Shown here: in pieces, positions 1-11,076 of the stretch
Numbering within the stretch: the stretch's first letter is position 1
Layout: each line of letters opens with the position of its first letter
DNA from: Erodium maritimum
Lineage: Eukaryota; Streptophyta; Magnoliopsida; Geraniales; Geraniaceae
DNA length: 64,000 nucleotides
Reading direction: 5' to 3'
Assembly (NCBI GenBank): GCA_963921825.1
Contig: OY997590.1
Span: 47,013,039-47,077,038, forward strand
Notes under the pieces: generated by a model
The model's database searches: none
The model's input: only the letters and a program-made list of their open reading frames with translations
What the model was told of the DNA's origin: nothing
Program-made: the position numbers and the translations under genes

Positions 1-662
1 AGGAGAAAGGAGCCATGACGAATGACAGTTGAGGGAAAAAGGGAGAGAACCCCTAAAATTTTCGGACAAACTTACGAGCTCTAAGAGTCGTATGTGCAAG
101 ACAATTGAAGACTTAAAAAATAATAAAGTTCGAAATTAAATGGTGGGTTCATGCATATGGGAACAAATGGATTTTTGGATGCAAACGAATATACATATAT
201 GAAAGTTAATCGTGTGTGAGCTTGATGGATGGGACTTGGGAGTGGGTGTAGCCCAAAGCACGGACACAAGCCTTATATATGGGCCCTATCAATCACCATA
301 TATTTTACTCTTTTCTCTCTTCTTTAAGTAATACAAGTATATGTCGTTTCATTGGTAAATTTCTGTAGGGCCGGTTAAGTGCCCATTGGCCTTATGGGCC
401 CATAGACACGGAGAACTGGGCTGTTACCAATGTGGGCAATCCTCGTTGAATGGCGGAGAAAGAAAAGGTGACCGGTAGTGACAGTTATTTCCGTTAAAGG
501 AGTAGGTTTCCTAGAGAAGCTCTCAAAAATAACAGAACCATCTTCCAAATTGGGAAAGTGGTGTGCATTTTATATCCCCTTCCCTGCAACCTTTTTAGAC
601 TCAAGAATAAGACAAATAAACTCAATAAATCGTAATAATACTTTAGTTGCTTAGAATTGACA
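1..662 (+). promoter_or_regulatory. 5' flank and probable promoter of the NIP aquaporin
   Basis: No coding sequence is recognisable here. The stretch is AT-rich with short pyrimidine runs. A TATA-like run (tttatatcc) lies at about 569-577, some 90 bases before the aquaporin ATG, and could set transcription start. Between about 366 and 402 there are several GGCC/GGGCC-containing motifs of the kind common in plant promoters. Assignment as promoter rests on position only. Confidence 0.35.
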
Positions 663-1756
663 ATGTCCGGAGACGACATTTCAAAAGCAGAGAAAGGTTT
701 ATACGTGAATAAATCGGGGGAGGATAGCTTCTGTTCTTCGCCGGACGTGGTTAAATTGTCGCAAAAGGTAAGTGTTAATGAGATTCAAGTGCGTGTGGTT
801 GGAAATCTGATGAAATCGTTGGTGGATCAGCTATTTGCAGAGCTAATAGGAACGTATTTTGTGGTGTTCTCGGGATGCGGATCGGTGGCTGTAAACAAAA
901 TATATGGGGCGGTCACATTTCCAGGAATCTCCGTAGTTTGGGGGTTGATAGTAATGGTGATGGTCTACTCCGTCGGTCACATCTCCGGTGCCCATTTCAA
1001 CCCTGCCGTCACCGTCACTTTCGCCATCTTCAGACGATTCCCATGGAAAGAGGCATGTTGTTTTTTTCCTACAACAAACAACATGTTATGTTATTAGATA
1101 GATAACGATGAGGATGTTAATTAATTAACTTCAGGTACCAATGTACATAGCGGCACAAGTTATAGGATCGTTACTGGGCAGTGGCACCTTAAAGCTTTTA
1201 TTTCCAGTGAACGTGAAGAGTTACTTTGGAACCGTGCCGGTGGGATCAGACTCGCAAGCTCTGGTGCTCGAAGTCATCATCTCGGGGATACTAATGTTCG
1301 TTATATCCGGTGTTGCCACAGATAACAGAGCCGTGAGTATGCACTAATGTTTGTTTACCGTTTACTATTTACGAATATCAAACCACTTAATTTGATTTAT
1401 TTAATGTAACCAGATTGGTGAAATGGCTGGAATTGCTGTGGGGATGACAATAGCTTTGAATGTATTTGTTGCAGGGTAAGTTTATTTATATAGTAGAATA
1501 GAAAATAAGATATTAATTATATAGTGATGATTGCAGGCCAGTATCAGGGGGGTCAATGAACCCAGCAAGGAGCCTTGGGCCTGCAGTAGTGATGAACATG
1601 TATAAGGGGCTGTGGGTGTATATGGTGGGCCCATTCGTGGGCACTATAAGCGGAGGTTTTGCTTACAACTTGATCAGATTCACCGACAAACCACTCATGG
1701 AGCTCACCCGGAGCGCTTCTTTTCTCAACCCCGTCAACAAAAACAACTTTGGCTAG
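663..1756 (+). CDS. NIP-type aquaporin (nodulin 26-like intrinsic protein), five exons
   Basis: Membrane channel of the MIP family; NIPs carry water, glycerol and small uncharged solutes or metalloids. Proposed exons are 663-767, 831-1052, 1135-1332, 1414-1475 and 1537-1756, giving 268 residues, normal for a NIP, and the usual five-exon NIP layout. Both pore motifs are present: NPA at residues about 92-94 ([11 protein letters not shown]) and 204-206 ([12 protein letters not shown]). The segment ATDNRA before exon 4 and the C-terminal [10 protein letters not shown] are typical of subgroup I NIPs (NIP1/NIP4-like). The selectivity filter shows Trp72 in helix 2 and Arg207, but Gly201 at the LE1 position where subgroup I normally has Ala. 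The ATG at 663 is chosen over an upstream in-frame TTG. The first intron (63 nt) is in frame without stops, and intron 2 starts with GC. No disabling mutation is seen. Exon limits are inferred, not proven. Confidence 0.9.
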
Positions 1757-2663
1757 AACACTTGCTTGTTCTTTCCATTTCACAGACACATGTGTAACCA
1801 TTTCAGTACATTTAATATACACATCTCACAACATTTCTTCTTCTTTTTCTTTTTACCTCCATTCAAAATACACACCTAAATCAAATTGCTTATGTAGTTT
1901 CGTAGGAACATGTGTCACGTGCACACATGGCCCCCCCACATGGATACATACTTGACCCAAACTCTCCACTTTTGTTCTCTTCTTCGTTTCCTTTCCTCCT
2001 CTCTTTATAAATTTCATTCCACATGGCCCTCCATTTACTTTCTCCTTAATCTTGCATAACTACTCTCAACACAAGTCTCTTATAATAGAAATTCCATTCC
2101 AAAACATAAAATCTATATCAATATATCAATTTCAGTTCATATGCCATTACAAAAATCCCTCACCTAAACCACATTTAGTTTTCATTTTAATCGCAGCATC
2201 TTGGATGGATAGGAATACATAAAAAGGGAAGACAACACCTCAATTATTTGAAATGGGTATGTAATTGGCTGGTCGGGTGTCCTTTTTCAATCGTTTCAAA
2301 GTAGCTCTAGGGTACAATTCTCAGTACAAGCTAGTCCAACATGCAAAAGCTTATCTCCAATCTCTTGGTACCCGTTCCATATGAAGACTTAATCTTCAAA
2401 GCATCTGCACCAGGGCGGGACAAGACTGTTGCAGGCAAAAACACATCTTCTACCACAAGGTCTTAACGTGATCGTCGCAAAGCGTCTCGTGGCAAGATCC
2501 CGCAGGTATAGCAAATTGTTGTTACTTTGACCCAACGGCTTGTCGTCGGTATCCTTATAAATTCATATACGTATCCCAATTTTCTATAAATTCATTGTCC
2601 TACCTCCAACTCTATTCCACTCTCCTTATCATACTCCTTCTATGTCTCTATAAGTTTTCTACC
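1757..2663. other. 3' flank of the aquaporin gene, no gene seen
   Basis: The first ~350 bases are TC-rich and AT-rich and probably include the aquaporin 3' UTR. From about 2210 the sequence becomes mixed and may be the upstream part of the decayed Harbinger-like element that follows. No open frame with a recognisable domain was found on either strand. Confidence 0.4.
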
Positions 2664-3502
2664 ATGAAAAATACCAACGATTACGAATCAATCTTTAATA
2701 ATATGGAGTTTGTCGCGCCCTTAGATCAAGAAGGACTTCACTCTCAAACACGGTCCCAAGGCTCTCTCATCAAACCCTCCAAATCGGTGTCTTAGTAACT
2801 AAATCTGACCTGAGGAACCTTTTCAATCGCTGACGTCCAAGCCCCCAAAGAATTGGGCGAAGAAATACACAACACCCACAATTCCGATGATTAAATGTAC
2901 TATTGATGAGGAATGACTGGCACGGGCACGGCTCAATCATTCTGTGGATAGCATCTGAAGGAAGAGCAAGAAGATCAAAGCTTATTGGACTCAAGTCGGG
3001 GCGGAGGTCGAATTGGTGAGGAAACCATCAAACCTGATATTCATTGGAAGACTTACAAGGATCACTAGGATCAGGTGAACAAAACGTTAATTACTTTCAA
3101 GATCGTTGGGCGCACATTACAAACGCGTATCGAAATGAGAGGTCAGATGATAAATCATGACTAAAGCAAAATTGTTTTCAAAGATTTGGAGATACATAAG
3201 TTTACTTTCAAACATGTTTGGAGGAAATTGAAGGGCCACCCTAAGTGGGAGGTCACGAGGCACACTTAGTGTCAACGACTCTGAAATTGAAACCAACGTA
3301 GAAAAGGAAGCAAGCAAGCGGGAAAGTTGAACAAGAATTACAACTATCCATGGACCGACGGAACCGAGCATGAGCTGACCTCAATAATATGCGAGGAACG
3401 TTTGAAAGGACAGGAAAAAGAAGTGAAAGCTAAAGCTAAAGGGAAAGGGAAACAAACTAAGGAGGACGACACACCAAACACCGGTGAATCCATAACGACG
3501 TA
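2664..3502 (+). pseudogene. Decayed PIF/Harbinger ORF1-like (Myb/SANT) sequence, copy 1
   Basis: Translations in shifting frames give fragments that fit the Myb/SANT-like ORF1 protein of PIF/Harbinger transposons: an N-terminal start at 2664 (MKNTNDYESIFNN), then a FTFKHVWRKLKGHPKW-like stretch around 3199-3245, then a Lys-rich tail (KEVKAKAKGKGKQTKEDD) near 3417-3470. In intact ORF1 proteins the block resembling 'FkhxHvWxiLkxxPKW' follows the DNA-binding domain, so the order is right. Stops and frameshifts occur throughout and no transposase (ORF2) is recognisable beside it. It could instead be a decayed host NAM-associated/Myb-like gene of the same superfamily. Confidence 0.4.
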
Positions 3503-4013
3503 GTTTTCAAGTGTTCACGCGATTGAGATACGCCTCATTAGTTAGTACAAACAAGATACCCTTGGTAGGTTGACTGATACGTACGCAAAAATCAAGGTTG
3601 AAGATACCTCGACTCTAACTCTTGCGGAATTAGATGCTTTAAACGTTTTTTAAAGAGCCTTGTTAAACAAATAAGAGAACTTTAAATGTGTTTCACACAT
3701 TAAAGAACTTGTATTTGTCGTTATTTACTTTTTTTTATCCTCCATGTATGCAATAAATTTCTGAATAAATGATCGTTTCTTTTTGGGTTTTGTATGTTTC
3801 GAAGAGGCGATAAACTTACCGCCGCATGTTTCAGCTGACCATTGGCGCACTGTTGAGTATTGACCGTATGGGATGTCGTACTAAACATTGTGGATGGATG
3901 CGGTGGCGACACCTAGCGACGCTAAATCTGGCCATTCAATTTTTTCCCTATTTAAATCATTTCCCGTCTTCTCCAAAATCACAACACTTCTACTAATTTT
4001 CTCCCAATTAGTT
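3503..4013. other. Spacer between two decayed ORF1-like sequences
   Basis: AT-rich spacer with no recognisable coding domain. It may be the 3' end of copy 1 and the 5' region of copy 2 of the Harbinger-like sequences. I could not find a clear terminal inverted repeat. Confidence 0.3.
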
Positions 4014-5071
4014 ATGGAGTTCAATCCTTTCGATGATGTTCCAGACTACGTTTTCCCAACAACGCAAGGAAGTCAACTTCATGTTGACGTTAGGGAGATG
4101 TTTTTCAGGGTCGATGGCATTTGAAACTCGCAAACTCCTCATGCGGTCGCATCCAACCCACTGAGCGAGATGAAAGCGAAAAGGACCTGCGAGAAATGGA
4201 GCCTGTATGAGGATGTACATCTTGTTCGTGGTAAATTCATTTGACTCGATACAAGGGAATAGTAAGAAGAAACACAATTACTGGGAGGACATCAGTACAA
4301 AGATTGGTCTCTTGCGGGGACGAAGCGATCCGCTTTGGTCCGAAAAGAATTGCAAGGACCACTAGCAGACGGTGAACCCACAAGTGATGAATTTCTAAGG
4401 GCACTACACACAAATATACAACGATCATCGAAGTGGTCGATTTGATGACTAAGTTATGCAACTTGCTGAGGAGATGTATTTGAAAGAGGAAAACCACGAT
4501 TTCTTCTAGAAACATTGGTGGAATCTTATGATAGATCAACTAAAGTGGGCGACCCGACATTTTGGAGTACCTGAAGCACCGACGCTTGAACCCGTCCAAT
4601 AAATTTCAAGCGAATCCAGCAAGAGAACGTTGGTTGAGTAACCTTCATCCTATAATGAGAGCGACATCACCGGTGGGACGAGCTTTGGTTCAGATATCCG
4701 ACCAAGGGATCAGAAGGCTGGTAAAGCTACGGGGACCAAGGGAAAAGGGAAAGTGACGACGTTAGTTGAAGCGGATCTCTCCCTCGACGTACAGGAGCTT
4801 GCAACCATTCATAAGGAAGCACATGAATGTATAGTGCAATCCACAAAGTGTCCTAAGCCCTTTTTTCAGAGAAGAGAGGCCCCAAGACACTTCGGGCATG
4901 TCCCTTGAGGAGCGTGTGTGTCACGCCCCAAATCCGATTTTGACCGGACTCGAGACGTGAACCGGAAGTTTATAATGGAAACAGTTTAAAAAACCAAAAA
5001 TAGCATCCCAAATGCTCTTTAACAACCGAAATTGATATAAAATGAGTCCTACGCTCATGTCCAAAAATAAA

Positions 5072-6625
5072 GGGTTATTTACGATAAGGTACCCTAATGT
5101 TTCGTCCACGAACGATAAGGTACCCTTATGAATTTTTTGTCCGATAAGGTACCCTAATGATTCGTCCACGAACGATTTGGTTTAATGGGGTTAAAAAACT
5201 AACAGACCAAAGTGAAATTTCCATTTTACCCTTTATCATTTTAGTTGACTTTTGACTTAAGAGTAAAAAGACTTTTGTACCCTTTTACTATATTTAATTT
5301 CTTTAACATTTTAATTAATTATTATTAATATCATTAATTTTTTAATAATTCTTATTTATTTTTATATTCCTTAATTTCTTAAATTTCAATTATTTTTATA
5401 TTATTAACTTTTATTCTTTTTATTTAATTTTTATTTTCCAATTTTAATAATAATTAAATTTTATGAATTTATTCTTAATTTTTTTTAATTTGTTTTTTTT
5501 TTCATTGTCAGTAATAAAAAAATCTGTTCTTACTCAGATTGTTTAGATCTGATGACAACAAATAATGTCCAGATTGTTTGCTGCCTAGATTCAATTTACG
5601 ATTGTTCATACGCAGCAGGAGAGAAACGCTTGAAGTCGAAGAAGAAGAGTTTGGGGAGAGAGAAAAGATAGGTTAAAGGGTGCCGGAGAGTAACGCTTCG
5701 CCGGAGAGAAACGCTGAAATTCATGCCGGAGAGAAACGCTGAAATTCACGCCGGAGAGAAACGCTTCGCCCTCTTGTTCTTCAGATGAACAGATCTAAAA
5801 ATCAAACCATAAGCCCCAAATTCCCAACCCAAACCTCCACGAACACAACCGGCTTCTGGAAATAATTACTCACCTTCAAATCCCCAACCCTAACCTCCAC
5901 AAACACGAGCCGTTCTTCCTTGTTCTGTAGATATGAGATGACAGCGAGCTCACCGGCTCGCCGTGGTTGTGCGTTCTTCAGTGAAGCCTCGCAGTGGTTT
6001 CGAGCTTGGGTCGGGAAGCCTCGACAAAGAGGATGCTATAGCTCGTCGGATCTGAGCTCGGTCTGGAAGAACGGGGAGCCAAATTCGCAGGCAAGGGAGG
6101 AGAAGGAGAAATCGAAGAAGATGAGGGGACGGATATGAGCTCATATGATAGAAGCTTGTCGGAGAAATCGAAGAAGATGAGTGTCGCCGGCGCTGAGTTC
6201 GCAGGCAAGAGAGGAGAAGGAGAAATCGAAGAACACGAGCCAGAGAAGATTGAGATAGATATAAGTGTCAGTAGATTAGTTTTAGTTTAAGGTTTAATTA
6301 AAATTAGTTTATGTTTTAATTAAGATTAGTTTAAGTTTTAAATTGTTATTATTTTATAATTACTTTTAATTAAGGTTTAATTTGTTATCAAATGAGGGTA
6401 GTATGGTAATTTCTTATTTCAAAATTTTAAGGTTAAAATAAACAAGGGAAAAATCGTTATTTCACACTCCACTTAACTGCACATGTCTGATTTGGAGGAA
6501 TATTCCGTTAGTTTTCTAACGGAATATGCCAATTTTAAACCAAATCGTTCGTGGACGAATCATTAGGGTACCTTATCGGACAAAAAATTCATAAGGGTAT
6601 TAGGGTACCTTATCTTAAATAACCC
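5072..6625. mobile_element. Non-autonomous Mutator-like element (MULE) with long TIRs
   Basis: A 1554-bp element flanked by the perfect 9-bp duplication AAAAATAAA (5063-5071 and 6626-6634), the size typical of Mutator-like elements. The ends begin GGGTTATTTA and share long terminal inverted repeats of roughly 110-140 bp rich in GATAAGGTACCCT; the left TIR carries an extra ~27-bp internal repeat. No transposase is present. The centre (about 5600-6250) is GC-rich and unlike the AT-rich arms, with repeated GGAGAGAAACGCT and a duplicated GGAGAAATCGAAGAA stretch, so a captured host fragment (Pack-MULE) is possible. It sits inside solo LTR A and is therefore younger than that LTR insertion. Confidence 0.85.
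5670..5770 (+). repeat. Short tandem repeat GCCGGAGAGAAACGCT inside the MULE
   Basis: The motif GGAGAG(A/T)AACGCT recurs four times between about 5684 and 5764, with another copy near 5619; two successive copies are followed by GAAATTCA. It looks like a local expansion in the GC-rich centre of the MULE. It shows no coding signal. Confidence 0.6.
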
Positions 6626-9056
6626 AAAAATAAATAAGTTTGGTACAAAAGGAGTACATTTCTAAATACTGCCCAAAACCCAGACTCTCGCTATGAGCTC
6701 CCTAGCTTCGAGATGTCCTTCTAACCAACTCACGACCAACCTGTAGGAAAAGTAGTAAAGGGGATGAGCATTTTCGCTCACCGCCACGAATACCCATCTG
6801 ACCAAGGCATACTAGTAAAGCATCAACAAACCAATAGTTTAAAACAGTAAAACAAATATCAACGCCCGGCCAAAACTTAGGGGAATTCATATCTCACACC
6901 TAACACCCAACCGTCACAAGGTCAATTCTCAACATCCATACCTTTACTCTCCATTTCACATAGGAAGTCACATGACGGCGGTCATATCTACAACAACCAA
7001 ATGCAAACACACACAAACACCCAAGATCACAAAGGATCAACACACCTTCTCCTCATTTTTCGGTAGCAATCCGGCTGGGCCTGACACTGCCCCACGCACT
7101 TTCCTCGACACACAGTCGGGCCAGGCGGTCGACCTCCTCGTGGAATAAGCGCACACTTCCCGAGTGCTAGTCGTTAGGCGGGGAAAACACCTCTTCGCGG
7201 AATCTCAAGCCTCAACACTTTACCGATCGTGCGCTAGAAGGTACGACACACCTCGCGGGAAACACAGCCCTCGGCACTTTACCGGCCGCGCATCGGAAGG
7301 TACGACACACCTCTCGGGCACAGCTCATACAGGTATCACCAGAACAATCACAATCACAACCAAATATCACATGGAAAATATTACGTCGCACGCATCATTC
7401 AATTCACAACTTATTCGCTACAAACGCGGTTACAACACTTCAAACGCGCAACAAGTCAATCACACAAACACAACATGAGTCGATAGACAAGTCACAACGA
7501 TCATAGAGCACACACAACCTACGGGTACAACAAAGTACCCACATGCAATTCTACAGCACGACAAGTCCACAAACCTATGGGCCCAACCAGGGACCCACAT
7601 GCAAATCTATATCATATCGAGAATTCATAACCTACGGACACCACTAGGTGCCCACATGCATTTACTAGTAACTTTCCTAAACCATACCAGTATTCGCTAC
7701 TTTTCCCTACCTCGTGATGTCATCCAAAAATCCAAACGTAAGCTCCGGAAGCGCACCCGCCTAAAGCTCCCCTCTTCCGCGATCGGTGGTAAAATCTAAA
7801 GTGACGAAACAACACACTTTATAATACGCAATACAACTCGATTTTTATGAAATTAATGCCCAAAAGCAACCCTGAAAAGTACCGATCAGTCCAAAACTTC
7901 CCAATTACTCGACATTGTCAAAATGGGCCCGGAATGGCCCATTTCGCCCGGCTTGGCGAAATCTGCCCGGGATCGGGAAAACGTCCCTTGGGGCTCTGAA
8001 AATGTCCATTTTTCTTTCTACAATTCCTAATTAAATTTACGTGTTCCAACGCAATTGGTGGAATCAATTTCTGAATTCCAACGAATTACAAACTCTAATT
8101 CCCTATTTCTCAATACAAGGTATGACAATCTACAAGAGCATTAACCTAATCTCTTGTTACCAATAAACAACTCCAAGAAATCATTTTTGATGGCTTATCT
8201 TCGTTACTCATTCTCCAACAAGAATCTCCAAGCAAAACTAATCTCTTATCTTAGCATAATCACCCAATTAAAGAATAGAACAAAAAAAATTGTCCAATAC
8301 CTCTTTGTCTTCACCGTGATATAGCAAGAGAACCCTCCAAATAAGCCAAGAATAAATGATATTCTATTTCTTCTATGTCCAAAGGACCAGCCAAGAACAA
8401 AATGATACAAATATCCTATTGACTCACGCCATCCAAAAGGAATGAAAGTGTAGAAGCCACCAAGATCTTGTTCTTCCCTTGAGTTGTTGCCGCCCCCTTT
8501 CACTTGATGACAATTATTGATCCAATGATTCTTTGGTAAAGAACCATTCACAAAAAAATGGAGAAATCAAGCAAGCTTCTTCTCTCTCACAAGACCAGCC
8601 GCCTCCCTCTTATGTTCTTGTCCCTTCAAACTGAAAACCCTACTATTCCCATATAAGTGCCAACAGTGAAATATGGGCTTAAGTCATCATGGGCCTTAGT
8701 AAATGTTTGGGTCTTGCGACATGAGCCTGAAATGGTCCAATTTTGGAGCCAAAATTCTACAGTGTGACACACGACCAAGTCATTACCAATTTGGCGCAAA
8801 AACATGGAATGTGATTTTTTCTTTCTCTCTCGCTAGTTGTCTTGTTGTTTTTCAATTTTCGTTTTCGTTTTTTTTAACTTTTGCGCTCTAATGAAACTTT
8901 CATTTCTGTTTCCGTTCACTTTTTCGTTGCATTTACGTTACATTATGGGCGAATTTCATTTCCATTTCATTTTGATTCAAACCTCCTCGATTTACGTGAA
9001 ATAATTACCCCAACCTAACAAAACTACCATAATTCCCTTAAGCCATCGACGGTTCG

Positions 9057-9525
9057 ATGGATTTCCCCCCATTCCCCACTTATAAATACACCTTCAACCA
9101 AAATCATACCAATTGGCACCGATTTCTCCTTCCATCATCCCCTTATTTTTGTACCGAATCGCCGTTCGAATGGATTCCGCTCATCGCAACTATCTATGCC
9201 CCCCAAAGAAGAAACAGTGTTGTGCCTTGTGTGGTTTCATCATGCACAACCTGGGCCTCACATCTAGTACTGACCGACGGTATACAACCACTTCGTCTCT
9301 AAAGGGATGCAATTCGCCCCCACACGAACCCAAAGGAAAGTGGAGGACCTCCCTCAAGGTAAATAGGTTCAATTCACTCCGCTGCGAACTGCTCCATGCT
9401 TGGCAACCGAGTCGAACCGATGCCCAAATCAGAGCGTTCGCTGCAACGACTTACCGAGATCGTAAGGGTCAACCATTCACCAAGTTTCAATTATGGAACC
9501 TCGTCAAAGACCATCCTAAGTGAAT
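9057..9525 (+). pseudogene. Decayed PIF/Harbinger ORF1-like sequence, copy 3
   Basis: The open frame ending at 9523 contains HAWQPSRTDAQIRAFAATTY followed by KGQPFTKFQLWNLVKDHPK, which matches the 'SGxxExDvxxxAxxxYxxxxgkpFxxxhxWnixKDhPKW' region after the Myb/SANT domain in PIF/Harbinger ORF1 proteins. The upstream part (from about 9170, MDSAHRNYLCPPKKK) keeps the start and a low-complexity N terminus but lacks a clear tryptophan-rich Myb block, so it is deleted or frameshifted. The frame stops right after the PKW-like end. Likely a remnant, although transcription cannot be excluded. Confidence 0.4.
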
Positions 9526-9847
9526 CTATTATATTAACGAACTCCCTATTTAGGAACGATCTTCCGGGTCTTAAAACCTATGTTTAGTTCCCGTTTCGGT
9601 AATAAACAACTTGTGTAATACCGATTTCGGTTTTATAATACAAGTATGATTTCTCTTTTTATGTTTATTCTTATTTTATTATATCAGTCTCATTTATTAA
9701 CCTATATAAATTTTGTGGACTGCAAATAAAGATGTTTTAGTCGTGTTTAAACGATAAAAACATGTTTTTCTCCTTTTAGCTTCAACTTTTTAGTCTCACC
9801 CAGGACGTGGGGCTACTAATACTCTTAATTAAAACAAATATGAAGGC
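9526..9847. other. AT-rich spacer, no gene seen
   Basis: Sequence between the third ORF1-like remnant and the TSD of the next retroelement. It contains AT-rich stretches and no recognised coding or structural feature. Confidence 0.4.
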
Positions 9848-10506
9848 TTATGAAACGACTTTTTTTTTGCAAAGAAATATTCATTAATAACTTAATAAAC
9901 CTTACATGTCGGATACATACCAAGCTGTCACGCCCCAATTTCAGCGAACCGAACTCGGGACGCGAACTTTTAAAAACATGAACACTTGAAACCTGTTTTC
10001 AATAAAAGCTTTGACATTTCCATTTACTTCTCAAAATAATAGTATTTACAATACAAAAACATCCCAACAAGTGGACAAGGTACAACATCCGTCACTAGAC
10101 TCAACAAAAGTAAAGACCAGACTCCGCTCCAAGCTCCGTGAACTTCAAGAGCTAACCTAGTCCGTCCGGTGATCAGTACCTGTAGGAAAAGCAGCTAGGG
10201 GTGAGCGTTCGCTCACCTCCACGGATAACAGACTGACTATGGCATAATTAGCAGAAAAAGCCAGTAACACTAAAACCAAACCCAACGCCGGGACTACAGT
10301 CCCCAACTCAAGTACTCAACTGACCCACAACCCGTCACCTTCCTCAACAGACTCGACACTCGATAAAAACAGCGTAGACCCGACACAACTATCGACGACC
10401 TCCTCAAGGACTCGAACGAAACGACACAACACCAAACAAGATCACAAAGGATCGCACACCAGCTGCTCAGTAACCAATCTCAATCAGGTCAGGGTTCGAC
10501 CTATCG

Positions 10507-10794
10507 CAATTCCTCGACACGAAGTCGGATCAGGCTGTCGACCTTTCAAACTCGCAATTCCTCGACACTAAGTCGGATCAGGCTGTCGACCTTTAAAACT
10601 CGCAATTCATCGACACTAAGTCGGATCAGGCTGTCGACCTTTAGAACTCGCAATTCATCGACACTAAGTCGGATCAGGCTGTCGACCTTTAAAACTCGCA
10701 ATTCATCGACACTAAGTCGGATCAGGCTGTCGACCTTTAGAACTCGCAATTCATCGACACTAAGTCGGATCAGGCTGTCGACCTTTAGAACTCA
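10507..10794 (+). repeat. 48-bp tandem repeat, six units
   Basis: Units start at 10507, 10555, 10603, 10651, 10699 and 10747, each carrying CAATTC(C/A)TCGACAC and GGATCAGGCTGTCGACC. The period is exactly 48 bp (a multiple of three), which creates an artefactual minus-strand open frame of 16-residue repeats. The array is confined to solo LTR B and appears as single units in copies A and C. Confidence 0.9.
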
Positions 10795-10928
10795 CCACCC
10801 CAGGTAACCACAATCACAATCACAGGCAAGTTCAATCACACAGGCACTCAAGGCCACTCAAGACACCTCAACAGTCAAGACTCGGGTTCAACAACCCCAC
10901 GGGCACTCGCCGCCACTCAAGACACCAA

Positions 10929-11076
10929 ATTAAATACACGGCTCTCATGGCCACCCCGACTCAACAATTAAATACGGGCTCTCAAGGCCACCCAAACTCA
11001 ACAATTAAATACGGGCTCTCAAGGCCACCCAAACTCAACAATTAAATACGGGCTCTCAAGGCCACCCAAACTCAAC
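10929..11076 (+). repeat. 37-bp tandem repeat, four units
   Basis: Units start at about 10929, 10966, 11003 and 11040 and contain AATTAAATACGGGCTCTCAA followed by GGCCACCCAAACTCAAC. The first unit is diverged and the last three are nearly identical, as in recent local amplification. Part of solo LTR B. Confidence 0.88.

Larger units (their letters stand above)
4919..8761 (+). mobile_element. Solo LTR of a long-LTR retrotransposon family (copy A)
   Basis: Begins TGTCACGCCCC and ends ATTCTACA, and is bounded by the 5-bp duplication GTGTG (4914-4918 and 8762-8766), as expected for integrase-mediated insertion. No gag-pol sequence lies inside, so it is a solo LTR. It spans 3843 bp, about 2.28 kb without the nested MULE at 5072-6625. 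The CCTGTAGGAAAAG..GTGAGC block near 6740 and one unit of a two-part repeat (7208-7325, GGTACGACACACCT) are shared with the copy at 50456-54014. The last ~650 bp differ from the other two copies. The family is probably Ty3/gypsy because such long LTRs are common there, but no coding part is present to prove it. Confidence 0.75.
4014..8816 (+). pseudogene. Decayed PIF/Harbinger ORF1-like sequence, copy 2, split by a solo LTR
   Basis: Begins with MEFNPFDDVPDYVFP at 4014. Later fragments, in different frames, read KWSLYEDVHLVRGKF near 4195, NYWEDISTKIGLLR near 4277 and a C-terminal block with RPRDQKAGKATGTKGKGK near 4695-4755. This order (acidic N terminus, Myb/SANT-like tryptophan block, 'RPxGxKxAK'-like basic block, acidic helical tail) is that of PIF/Harbinger ORF1 proteins and related plant proteins. 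The tail DTSGMSLEERV reaches 4918, where a solo LTR with its GTGTG duplication interrupts it; the remainder resumes at 8762 and fades by about 8816. Many stops and frameshifts mean it is not functional. Assignment is by motif order only. Confidence 0.45.

Noticed and set aside
1553..1822. 89-codon frame antisense to the last aquaporin exon
   Set aside because: Shadow of the NPA-containing exon; no independent motif.
10546..10749. Minus-strand frame of perfect 16-residue repeats (VDSLIRLSVDELRVLK type)
   Set aside because: Produced by a 48-bp DNA tandem repeat whose period is a multiple of three; it has no context as a gene.
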